The translations under genes and the position numbers were made by a program. A model generated the notes under the pieces. It saw only the letters and a program-made list of their open reading frames with translations. It was not told where the DNA came from and searched no databases. From an uncultured Actinomycetes bacterium (lineage in GTDB: Bacteria > Actinomycetota > Actinomycetes > Nanopelagicales > Nanopelagicaceae), in the NCBI GenBank assembly GCA_903890345.1, contig CAITAV010000145.1, positions 1 to 11,471 of the forward strand: DNA of 11,471 bases, read 5' to 3'. This document shows, piece by piece, positions 1 through 7,050 of the stretch (position 1 is its first letter; each line of letters opens with the position of its first letter).

Positions 1-3000
1 ATTTTGAACGGCGTCATCTGGAATTAACTTTTGGAATTGTCCAGTTGTGAAATCTTGTAACTTCGATGCAGCAGCACGCAAGCGCAACATTGATTTAGGT
101 GTGAAGACAACCATTGGTCTGCGTGTTGGATTCTTTGCATGCCATCTCAACAAGTGGAAATACGACGCCGGATTAGATGGTTGAGCAACTGTCATATTTC
201 CTTCTGCGCACAATGCTAAGAAGCGTTCAATGCGCGCAGATGAGTGATCTGGGCCTTGTCCTTCATAACCGTGCGGCAACAAGAGAACTATTGAAGAACG
301 CTCTCCCCATTTTTGTAACGCTGAAGAGATAAATTCATCAACAATTGTTTGTGCGCCATTTGCGAAATCACCGAACTGCGCTTCCCACAGAACTAGCGCT
401 TCATCACGTACTACTGAATATCCGTATTCAAAGCCCATAGCTGCATATTCTGAGAGTAAAGAGTCAATAACAAAGAATTGGCTTTCATCACTTATCAATG
501 CGCGAAGTGGAGTCCACTCATTTCCATTTAATTTATCAACGATTACAGCGTGACGATTACTAAATGTTCCACGGCGTGAATCTTGACCTGCCAAACGAAT
601 TGGTCGTCCTTCTAGAAGAAGTGAACCAAAGGCGAGTGTTTCGCCCATAGACCAATCGATAGTTCCGTCGTTAAGCATCTCAACACGCTTTTGCAATTGT
701 GGCAATAGCTTTGGATGAACGCTAAATCCATCTGGAACTGCAATTTGAGTTGCAGCGATTGTGCGAGCAGTTGCCTCATCAATACTTGAAACTAGCGTTT
801 CTGGATTGGCAGCAACTGGTGCCTTAAAGTTTGGATCTACTTCTGGTTCGATGTTATGAACTTCTGCAAATACTGCTTCGAGTTGTGTTTGGTATTCGCG
901 TGCAAGTTCTTCAGCTTGTTCACCTGAGATATCACCACGGCCGATGAGTGCCTCTGTATAGAGATTACGAGTTGAGCGCTTTGCATCAATGAGTTTGTAC
1001 ATAAGTGGTTGTGTAAAGGATGGCTCATCGCCTTCGTTGTGACCACGTCGACGGTAACAAACCATGTCAATAACAACATCTCTATTGAACTCTTGACGAT
1101 ACTCAAATGCTAAACGTGCGATGCGTACACATGCTTCAGGATCATCGCCATTTACATGGAACACAGGGGCTTGGATAATTTTTGCCATATCTGTCGAATA
1201 ACGAGATGTGCGTGATGCATGGGGTGATGTTGTAAATCCAACTTGGTTATTTACAACAATATGAACTGTTCCGCCTGTGCGATAGCCCGCTAATTGCGAT
1301 AGCTGGAATGTTTCTGCAACAACACCTTGACCGGCAAATGCAGCGTCACCGTGCAGAAGAATTGGAAGCACTGAATACGCATTCTTTACATTAAGACGGT
1401 CTTGCTTTGCGCGCACAATGCCTTCTAGAACTGGGTTAGCTGCTTCAAGGTGAGAAGGATTTGCTGCCAAGTAAATCTTTGTTTTCGCGCCAGATTCTGC
1501 AGTGAATACACCTTCTGTGCCAAGGTGATACTTCACATCTCCTGAACCTTGCACATCATTTTCCTTGTAGTGACCTTCAAACTCTTGGAAGATTTGTCCG
1601 TAAGACTTGCCAGCAATGTTTGCGAGAACATTTAGACGACCACGGTGTGGCATGCCGATACATACTTCATCTAATCCGCGCTCTGCTGCACTAGAAATAA
1701 CGGCATCCAGAATTGGAATTACAGATTCGCCGCCTTCGAGTGAGAAGCGCTTTTGTCCGACGAACTTAGTCTGCAAGAAAGTTTCGAATGCTTCTGCGCT
1801 ATTTAGTTTGCGCAGGATTCGTAATTGTTCTTCACGTGGGAATGTTTGCACACCAACTTCAACACGTTCTTGAATCCACTGGCGCTCTTCCGGACTTTGA
1901 ATATACATATATTCAATTCCAACTGTGCGGCAATATGAATCACGCAAGATTCCAAGAATCCTACGAAGTTTCATAAACTTTTCGCCGCCAAATCCACCTG
2001 TTGCGAATTCGCGATCAAGATCCCACAGAGTTAATCCGTGAGTAACAATGTCGAGATCTGGGTGTGAGCGTTGGCGATATTCGAGCGGATCGGTATCAGC
2101 CATGATGTGACCACGTGTGCGATATGCGTGAATTAATTGTTGAACACGAGCAGTCTTATTGATCTCTTCATCTTTAGAAAATTCAAAGTCCTGTGCCCAG
2201 CGAATTGGTTCATACGGAATTCGAATAGCAGCGAAAATATCTTCATAGAAATGTTCGGCGCCAAGTAATAATTCGTGAATACGGCGAAGGAAATCACCTG
2301 ATTGTGCACCTTGAATAATTCGGTGATCGTACGTACTTGTGAGTGTGACAACTTTGCTAATCGCCATGCGCGCGAGAGTTTCTTCACTTGCCCCATGAAA
2401 CTCTGCTGGGTAATCAAGTGCGCCAACGCCAATGATGAGGCCTTGTCCTTGTACTAAACGTGGCACAGAGTGAACAGTTCCGAGTGTTCCTGGATTCGTA
2501 AGGGAAACTGTTGTTCCTGCAAAATCTTCAACAGTTAAAGTGCCTCCACGGGCTTTGCCCACAATTGCTTCATAAGCATTCCAAAATTGTGCGAAATCTA
2601 AATCTTCGCAACCTTTGATAGATGGCACTAATAATTGACGCGATCCATCTGCTTTAGCTAAATCAATTGCAATACCGAGGTTGATGTGTTGAGGGTGACC
2701 GATTGCTGGTTTACCTTCAATGTCTCCAAAGAATGCATTCATCTCCGGCATCTGTCGAAGTGCTTTAATCATGGCAAATGCAATTAAGTGCGTGAAGGAA
2801 ACTTTTCCACCGCGAGCGCGCTTGAGGTGATTGTTAATAACAATTCGATTATCAATCATTAACTTGGCCGGAACAGCGCGCACACTTGTTGCAGTTGGAA
2901 CAGTTAATGAACCTTCCATGCTTGCCACAACGCGAGCACTTACTCCGCGAATTGGTTCAAGTCGCGCGGCATCTGGTGTGCTTAAAACTGGAACAGGTTT

Positions 3001-3447
3001 AACAATTGGATCAGCCGGTGTTGGTGATTGCAGTGAGCGATCACGGACAAGTTTTTGTGTTGCAGAAGTTGGTGTTGTTGCAGGTGTTGTTGCAGCGGGT
3101 GCAATAACTGGTGCTGGTGTTGTTGCAGGTGTTGTTGTTGCAACAACTGGTGCTGGTGTTGTTGCAGGTGTTGTTGTTGCAACAACTGGTGCTGGCGTAA
3201 CAACTGGTGCAGGTGTAACAACTGGTGCGGCACTTGCAGCTTTTGGTGTTGGTGGAACTCCGCCGCGTGGTGCTCCTGAAATTGGCGCACTAGTTGCGGC
3301 TGAAGAATTATTTGTTGGGTTATATGTTTTAAAGAATTCAATCCACGATGGTTCAACCGAAGTTGGGTCTGCTTGGTAGCGCTCGTACATTTCGTCGACG
3401 AGCCATTCATTGGCTCCAAAGTCCTGATTCGGATCCTTTGCCGACAC
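1..3447 (-). CDS. kgd: Multifunctional 2-oxoglutarate decarboxylase/dehydrogenase E1-E2 fusion (partial, C-terminus missing)
   Basis: Thiamine-diphosphate enzyme of the TCA cycle that decarboxylates 2-oxoglutarate; in Actinobacteria it also serves as E1 plus succinyltransferase of the 2-oxoglutarate dehydrogenase complex. 1149 codons are present with no stop; characterised actinobacterial homologues are about 1230 residues, so roughly the last 80 are outside the window. Order seen: N-terminal helix motif (NEWLVDEMYERY, about residues 13-24); a Pro/Ala/Thr/Val-rich linker (about 65-135) containing an exact tandem repeat; an E2-like acyltransferase core (about 150-390) with YDHR at 373-376; then the E1 domain with RTRGH near 440, GMPHRGRLN from 598, the ThDP-binding GDAAFAGQG at 700-708, NNQ at 733-735 and RRRGHNEGDEP around 799-809. 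The GTG start at 3447 is chosen because AGGGGAG lies 5 nt upstream and the N-terminus begins just before the conserved helix. Transcribed away from the SDR gene. Confidence 0.96.
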   Translation of the reverse strand, partial: MSAKDPNQDFGANEWLVDEMYERYQADPTSVEPSWIEFFKTYNPTNNSSAATSAPISGAPRGGVPPTPKAASAAPVVTPAPVVTPAPVVATTTPATTPAPVVATTTPATTPAPVIAPAATTPATTPTSATQKLVRDRSLQSPTPADPIVKPVPVLSTPDAARLEPIRGVSARVVASMEGSLTVPTATSVRAVPAKLMIDNRIVINNHLKRARGGKVSFTHLIAFAMIKALRQMPEMNAFFGDIEGKPAIGHPQHINLGIAIDLAKADGSRQLLVPSIKGCEDLDFAQFWNAYEAIVGKARGGTLTVEDFAGTTVSLTNPGTLGTVHSVPRLVQGQGLIIGVGALDYPAEFHGASEETLARMAISKVVTLTSTYDHRIIQGAQSGDFLRRIHELLLGAEHFYEDIFAAIRIPYEPIRWAQDFEFSKDEEINKTARVQQLIHAYRTRGHIMADTDPLEYRQRSHPDLDIVTHGLTLWDLDREFATGGFGGEKFMKLRRILGILRDSYCRTVGIEYMYIQSPEERQWIQERVEVGVQTFPREEQLRILRKLNSAEAFETFLQTKFVGQKRFSLEGGESVIPILDAVISSAAERGLDEVCIGMPHRGRLNVLANIAGKSYGQIFQEFEGHYKENDVQGSGDVKYHLGTEGVFTAESGAKTKIYLAANPSHLEAANPVLEGIVRAKQDRLNVKNAYSVLPILLHGDAAFAGQGVVAETFQLSQLAGYRTGGTVHIVVNNQVGFTTSPHASRTSRYSTDMAKIIQAPVFHVNGDDPEACVRIARLAFEYRQEFNRDVVIDMVCYRRRGHNEGDEPSFTQPLMYKLIDAKRSTRNLYTEALIGRGDISGEQAEELAREYQTQLEAVFAEVHNIEPEVDPNFKAPVAANPETLVSSIDEATARTIAATQIAVPDGFSVHPKLLPQLQKRVEMLNDGTIDWSMGETLAFGSLLLEGRPIRLAGQDSRRGTFSNRHAVIVDKLNGNEWTPLRALISDESQFFVIDSLLSEYAAMGFEYGYSVVRDEALVLWEAQFGDFANGAQTIVDEFISSALQKWGERSSIVLLLPHGYEGQGPDHSSARIERFLALCAEGNMTVAQPSNPASYFHLLRWHAKNPTRRPMVVFTPKSMLRLRAAASKLQDFTTGQFQKLIPDDAVQN
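3110..3187 (-). repeat. Perfect 2 x 39-bp tandem repeat in the kgd linker
   Basis: Positions 3110-3148 and 3149-3187 are identical 39-bp units, and the periodicity continues 8 bp further; the preceding bases 3101-3109 also match the unit end with one change. On the coding strand the unit is 13 codons, reading A-P-V-V-A-T-T-T-P-A-T-T-P twice. It falls in the disordered linker between the N-terminal helix and the E2-like core, so gain or loss of units would keep the reading frame. Flanking sequence holds more degenerate APVV-type units. Confidence 0.95.
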
Positions 3448-3612
3448 TGGCGCTCCCCTGCTTGGCGAATTTCAAATAACCACTTACTTGCAGGCCTAAG
3501 AGTATCCGCTCGCGTGCGTGTATATAAATATGGAAAGCGCCTGAAGAAGGCGAGATTGACCACAAACCCAACCCAACGGGCACGATGGCAATCTTTGAGG
3601 CACAGTATCGCC
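3448..3612. promoter_or_regulatory. Divergent intergenic region between kgd and the SDR gene
   Basis: This 165-bp stretch separates two divergent genes and must hold the promoters for both. The most AT-rich core is TATATAAATAT at 3521-3531, which could supply a -10 element in either direction (TATAAA on plus, TATACA on minus), but no convincing -35 box sits at 16-18 bp from either. No clear operator palindrome or riboswitch-like structure was seen. The kgd ribosome binding site is at its left end. Confidence 0.4.
3453..3459 (-). promoter_or_regulatory. Ribosome binding site of kgd
   Basis: On the minus strand AGGGGAG stands 5 nt before the GTG at 3447. It is the strongest Shine-Dalgarno match around this gene and decides the GTG start over any in-frame alternative. 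Confidence 0.8.
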
Positions 3613-4359
3613 ATGAATATGTCGAGTGAATCCACATCCAAACTGGCGTTCGTCACCGGTGGATCTCGTGGTCTCGGATTCGAAGTTGCCCGTGGATTGG
3701 CTCGCACAGGAATTAGCTCTGTACTAATCGCAAAAGATTCGGAGCGTTTGAAAAATGCCGCACAACAGTTAGGCGCAGAATTTCCTGGAATTACTTTTGA
3801 AACAAGTACATGTGATTTAGAAGACCAAGTACAGACAAGAAAAACTGCCGAAGATTTACTGAGTAAATACGGTGCACCATTTGCACTTGTTTTAGCCCAT
3901 GGTGTGATGAGTGAAAAAATGTCTAAGACTTTGCGAACAACGAATGCAGAATGGCGTCGAGTTATGGCGATTAATTTAGATTCAGTATTCACACTCGTAA
4001 ATGTTCTTGGATTACCAATGGCAGATGCGCGAGATGGTCGTCGAGTAGTCATCTTCTCTGCCTGCTTAGGGAGAATGTCTGGTCCTGGAAATGCCGGTGG
4101 ACTTGCGCCGTATCGAATTAGCAAAGCCGGTGTTAACGCCTTTGTTAGAAATCTTGCACACGAAACAGGACTCGGTGCACGTGGTTTCTATGTTGATGCA
4201 ATTTGTCCCAACCATTCACGCACTGACATGGGAGGTGCCGATGCGCCGCGAAGCGCAGAAGAAGGTGCGGAGTGTGCAGTGTGGTTAGCAACGCGAGAAT
4301 TTAATGCAGGAGATACAACTGGTGTGCTCTGGGAAGATCGACAGATTGTGGATTGGTGA
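3613..4359 (+). CDS. Short-chain dehydrogenase/reductase (SDR), classical type
   Basis: 248-residue NAD(P)-dependent oxidoreductase of the Rossmann-fold SDR family; substrate not identifiable. Cofactor motif TGGSRGLG at residues 15-22 (the Arg after GGS often goes with NADP preference), N121 in the INLDSVF helix, and the active-site YxxxK as Y167-R-I-S-K171. Two positions differ from the textbook: the NNAG motif reads LAHG (A95-H96-G97), and the region normally ISS reads F-S149-A150, so the usual catalytic serine position appears to be Ala, with S149 or S156 as possible substitutes. The frame is open back to 3373, but that would overlap kgd; ATG 3613 (or ATG 3619) directly precedes the first beta strand, with a weak GAGG 12 nt upstream. 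Divergent from kgd; no partner gene indicates the substrate. Confidence 0.88.
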   Translation: MNMSSESTSKLAFVTGGSRGLGFEVARGLARTGISSVLIAKDSERLKNAAQQLGAEFPGITFETSTCDLEDQVQTRKTAEDLLSKYGAPFALVLAHGVMSEKMSKTLRTTNAEWRRVMAINLDSVFTLVNVLGLPMADARDGRRVVIFSACLGRMSGPGNAGGLAPYRISKAGVNAFVRNLAHETGLGARGFYVDAICPNHSRTDMGGADAPRSAEEGAECAVWLATREFNAGDTTGVLWEDRQIVDW

Positions 4360-4740
4360 TTATTTCTTCTCGGGAATGATTGAGATAGCGCAATAAATAG
4401 TGAGTGCTGCGTACAAAGTTAAAGGAAGAGCTGCCCACCAAAAACCTGCTTCGAAAATATATTTTGAAACACCAATTGCAATCAGGTTTGATAGGACTGC
4501 TGGTGCGCGGCCGTACATTCTCTTTGTCTTAAATCCGTGAGCAGCTGCTAACAAGCCAAATCCGCCAGATAATGCAAGGGCCAATATTCCAGAAATAACA
4601 AACCACTCAATTGCTCCACCATCTACCAACCCTTTAATAATCAGGAACAAACCGAGCGCAAGAATCGAAATACCTTCGATGCGCAGTAGGGGTACCACCG
4701 TAGCCCTGCGGAGCTCTGGGTTGGAAAATGAATACGCCAT
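4360..4740 (-). CDS. Conserved four-helix integral membrane protein, function unknown
   Basis: 126 residues with four predicted membrane segments at about 16-38, 46-69, 81-97 and 98-122, a short basic N-terminus (ELRR, residues 9-12) and a basic loop (KTKR...GRAP, 71-80) between helices 2 and 3. The overall pattern (LLRIEG in helix 1, RAPAVL before helix 3, then a short two-helix hairpin) resembles small uncharacterised membrane proteins common in Actinobacteria; I cannot name a function. Its TAA stop abuts the TGA of the SDR gene with no base between. ATG 4740 is chosen as the only sensible start before helix 1. There is no Shine-Dalgarno sequence, and a -10-like TAAAGT lies just upstream, so a leaderless mRNA is plausible. 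Confidence 0.8.
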   Translation of the reverse strand: MAYSFSNPELRRATVVPLLRIEGISILALGLFLIIKGLVDGGAIEWFVISGILALALSGGFGLLAAAHGFKTKRMYGRAPAVLSNLIAIGVSKYIFEAGFWWAALPLTLYAALTIYCAISIIPEKK

Positions 4741-4747
4741 GAGAAGA

Positions 4748-4777
4748 ACTTTACTTGTACCGAGATGACAATTTCAA
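4748..4777 (-). promoter_or_regulatory. Possible promoter of the membrane-protein gene (leaderless)
   Basis: On the minus strand TTGAAA (4777-4772) and TAAAGT (4753-4748) are 18 bp apart, and the last -10 base is 7 nt before the ATG at 4740. Transcription would start at or next to the start codon. The element overlaps the first codons of the divergent GGDEF-like gene. It is read by eye only. Confidence 0.4.
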
Positions 4778-5178
4778 ACTTTTCGCATGACGGAATTCAT
4801 GACACATTTACGAATCTTGCTTCACCAAATTATTTCTACGAAGAACTCAATCGTCTAATCGCACGTTTTGAACGTTCTCAGACTGAATTCCGAATTATTA
4901 ACATCTCCTTTGTCGGAATAAAAAGTGGTCACGAATCCGAAATTTTAGAAATGGCTGCCCTTCTTCGAAGCCTCTTGCGCGGTGAAGATCTAGCAGCACG
5001 ATTGGGCGTCTTCGAATTTGGTCTCTTAATAAATGGCTCTCACTACGAGTCTCTGGCACAGCGAATAGAAGAGAATTGGAATATCACTGTCAGTAACAAA
5101 ATTCCTTTAACTTTCAAGATAGGAGAGCCCGTGAAGGGCATAAGCACATTGGATTTACTAAATAAAATGGATGAGTGA
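4765..5178 (+). CDS. Stand-alone degenerate GGDEF-domain protein with retained I-site motif, next to the tad locus
   Basis: 137 residues that align along their length to a diguanylate cyclase (GGDEF) domain but lack its catalytic residues. Residues 12-24 (HDTFTNLASPNYF) match the D-x-L-T-G-L-x-N-R entry motif, with S20 and P21 replacing Asn-Arg. The DxDxFK strand reads S48-F-V50-G-I-K53, losing both aspartates. The loop that usually carries ND is shortened, leaving G55-H56. The signature motif is GVFEF (81-85) in place of GGDEF. RGED (72-75) precedes it by exactly five residues, which is the inhibitory-site RxxD position. The domain ends at LTFKIGEP and a terminal LLNKMDE helix. There is no membrane segment, PAS or receiver domain. 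It cannot plausibly make c-di-GMP; binding it is possible. Located 86 bp upstream of tadA on the same strand, so possibly cotranscribed; I infer a regulatory role in pilus assembly. No Shine-Dalgarno at ATG 4765. Confidence 0.75.
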   Translation: MTISNFSHDGIHDTFTNLASPNYFYEELNRLIARFERSQTEFRIINISFVGIKSGHESEILEMAALLRSLLRGEDLAARLGVFEFGLLINGSHYESLAQRIEENWNITVSNKIPLTFKIGEPVKGISTLDLLNKMDE

Positions 5179-5264
5179 CTTTAAGTTAATTTCCAGGTAA
5201 AAATCTTATCCACTCCATCATGCGGAATTCCCAAACAACTTCACGTCCCTTTTAGTCTCCGCTA
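5179..5264 (+). promoter_or_regulatory. Spacer before tadA with possible leaderless -10 element
   Basis: This 86-bp gap holds no gene and no recognisable terminator hairpin. TAGTCT at 5253-5258 ends 6 nt before the tadA ATG, the same geometry as TATCCT before prfB, and there is no Shine-Dalgarno sequence. No good -35 box is visible, so the promoter call is tentative. Confidence 0.3.
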
Positions 5265-6320
5265 ATGAATTCCATAAAAGAAACCATGGACATTGAAGTT
5301 ACATTCGGTCCCCTTGCGCAATTCATGAGGGATGAAACTGTAGAAGAAATATGGATTAATTCACCTGAAAGAATCTTTATTGCTCGAGCAGGAAAAAGTG
5401 AATTAACCAATCTGTTGCTAACAACCGCAGAAGTTCACAACATTGTCGAAAGAGCACTCATGTGGAGTGGGCGCAGATTAGATCTTTCCCACCCATTCGT
5501 TGATGCTCGAATGCCTGATGGAAGCCGACTCCACGTAACAATTCCAGAAATAACAGCTGAACATTGGGCGGTAAATATCCGTAAGCATCTACTCAGACAT
5601 TTAAATCTCACGGATCTAATTTCTCGAGGAGTCTTAACGGAGAAGATCGCAGAATTACTTAAGTACTCGGTTCACGCAGGTTTAAATATTTTGGTTAGCG
5701 GCGCTACACAGTCAGGTAAAACCACAATGCTCAATGCTTTGGCTTCGACTATTCCTGTTGCTGAGAGAGTAATTACTATTGAAGAAGTCTTTGAATTAAA
5801 ACCTAATTTGCCAGATGTTGTACAAATGCAAACTAGATCTGCAAACCTTCAAGGTTCTGGAGAAATTCCCTTAAGGCGTCTCATAAAAGAATCGCTTCGT
5901 ATGCGGCCATCTCGAATCATTGTGGGTGAAGTCAGAGAAGCAGAAGCTTTAGATTTATTGATCGCTTTAAACTCTGGGCTACCCGGAATGGGAACGTTGC
6001 ATGCTAATTCGCCCAAGGATGCAATCATCAAGCTACAAACACTCCCGCTATTGGCAGGAGAAAATATCTCTCATAAATTCATCGCACCCACAGTTGCTGC
6101 CGCAATCGACTTAATCATTCATGTGCAGATGGATCAAACCGGAAAACGTCGCATTTCTGAAATTGCTGCGCTGACTGGACGTTATGAAAATGATCGTCCA
6201 GAAATCGAATCACTATGGAAATGGAACATCGACCACTACGTTCGCGGTTTGGGAGCGTTGCCGAAACCAGAAAAATTCGCTGCTATTGGATTCCCACTTG
6301 AATCTTGGTGGAACAAGTGA
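5265..6320 (+). CDS. tadA: Tad pilus assembly ATPase TadA/CpaF
   Basis: 351-residue secretion ATPase of the type II/IV family (GSPII_E, CpaF subfamily), which powers Flp pilus assembly from the cytoplasmic face of the membrane. Seen: N-terminal region with EEIWINSPERIFI, the RLDLSHPFVDARMPDGSRLH core, Walker A G-A-T-Q-S-G-K152-T-T, Asp box ITIEEVFEL, Walker B region RIIVGEVREAEALDLL, and His box GMGTLHANSP. The EE in the Asp box and the GATQSGKT form of Walker A match actinobacterial TadA proteins. The protein is short for the family because it has little sequence ahead of the core N-terminal domain. ATG 5265 is taken as start; ATG 5286 is a possible alternative. The TGA overlaps the likely GTG start of tadB in GTGA, so the two are translationally coupled. 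Confidence 0.95.
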   Translation: MNSIKETMDIEVTFGPLAQFMRDETVEEIWINSPERIFIARAGKSELTNLLLTTAEVHNIVERALMWSGRRLDLSHPFVDARMPDGSRLHVTIPEITAEHWAVNIRKHLLRHLNLTDLISRGVLTEKIAELLKYSVHAGLNILVSGATQSGKTTMLNALASTIPVAERVITIEEVFELKPNLPDVVQMQTRSANLQGSGEIPLRRLIKESLRMRPSRIIVGEVREAEALDLLIALNSGLPGMGTLHANSPKDAIIKLQTLPLLAGENISHKFIAPTVAAAIDLIIHVQMDQTGKRRISEIAALTGRYENDRPEIESLWKWNIDHYVRGLGALPKPEKFAAIGFPLESWWNK

Positions 6321-7048
6321 ACTACTCATGGAAATCACTATTTAAACACTCTCACTACCGAACTATTCTGATTGGCTTATTCGCTGGATTAATTGTTTTC
6401 ATTCTCACGCGTTCGTTAATCCTTAGCTCACCATTTGCTTTACTTACTTCAGGATCGCATTTTGCTATTTCGCGCGGTAAGAAAAATAAATTCGCAACGC
6501 AGTTAAGTAATGCATGGCCAGAAGTTATCGATCATCTGATTTCAGGAATTTCTTCAGGGTTATCACTTGCAGAATCTCTCACCGGATTGGCTAATCGTGG
6601 CCCGGAAATTGTTAGGCCAGCATTTCGTGAGTTTCATTTCCAACTTCAAAATGATGGAGATTTCTCTGGAGGAATTCAGAAGTTGAAAGCGTATTTTTCT
6701 GATCAAAATAGTGACCAGATATTTGAAGCAATACTTCTTTCAAAATCCCTTGGAGGCAATGAATTGATGTCAATCTTGCGCACTGTAGGTGATTTCATCC
6801 GACAAGATGTCGCTCTTCGTAAGGAGATTGAAATCAAACATGGGTGGGTGAAAAACTCTGCACATTTATCTGCCGCTGCACCTTGGTTATTACTCCTACT
6901 TTTATCAACTCAACCAGGAACAGTAAATTCATATTCAACTCCAACTGGAGCGCTCATACTCGCCGCAGGTGTAGGCATGACGGCACTCGCTTACATCTGG
7001 ATGAACTATCTCGGACGGCTTCCACGTGTACCTAGAGTTTTCAGTTAG
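6317..7048 (+). CDS. tadB: Tad pilus inner-membrane platform protein TadB (T2SSF domain)
   Basis: 243 residues from the GTG at 6317. One of the two polytopic platform proteins on which TadA acts. An N-terminal hydrophobic segment (about residues 16-40) is followed by a T2SSF/GspF cytoplasmic domain (about 60-180) with the typical WPEVIDHLISGISSGLSL opening and a GDFIRQDVALRKEIE helix, then two C-terminal membrane segments (one rich in leucine, WLLLLLLS). The GTG overlaps the tadA stop as GTGA and has GGTGG 5 nt upstream, which favours it over the in-frame TTG at 6305 and GTG at 6308. Two bases separate it from tadC. Confidence 0.92.
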   Translation: MNYSWKSLFKHSHYRTILIGLFAGLIVFILTRSLILSSPFALLTSGSHFAISRGKKNKFATQLSNAWPEVIDHLISGISSGLSLAESLTGLANRGPEIVRPAFREFHFQLQNDGDFSGGIQKLKAYFSDQNSDQIFEAILLSKSLGGNELMSILRTVGDFIRQDVALRKEIEIKHGWVKNSAHLSAAAPWLLLLLLSTQPGTVNSYSTPTGALILAAGVGMTALAYIWMNYLGRLPRVPRVFS

Positions 7049-7050
7049 CA

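Noticed and set aside
3110..3195. Regular repeats considered as CRISPR or a minisatellite outside genes
   Set aside because: The units are directly adjacent without spacers and lie in frame inside kgd.
3055..3279. Plus-strand frame coding for a Cys/Trp-rich peptide (repeated CCCRCCC)
   Set aside because: It is the antisense reading of the Pro/Thr/Ala repeat codons of the kgd linker; the composition follows from the repeat, and the kgd frame is well supported.
2831..3379. Plus-strand frame of 182 codons with Gly/Val/Ala repeats
   Set aside because: Antisense to the kgd linker and E2-like core; low-complexity translation of the repeat only.
3585..3629. 14-codon frame overlapping the SDR start, a possible leader peptide
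   Set aside because: Poor ribosome binding context and no regulatory residues or attenuator structure; probably chance.
2982..4124. Long minus-strand frame of 380 codons
   Set aside because: It overlaps the kgd N-terminus in another frame and lies antisense to the SDR gene; its His/Gln-rich stretch comes from the kgd tandem repeat and it shows no domain.
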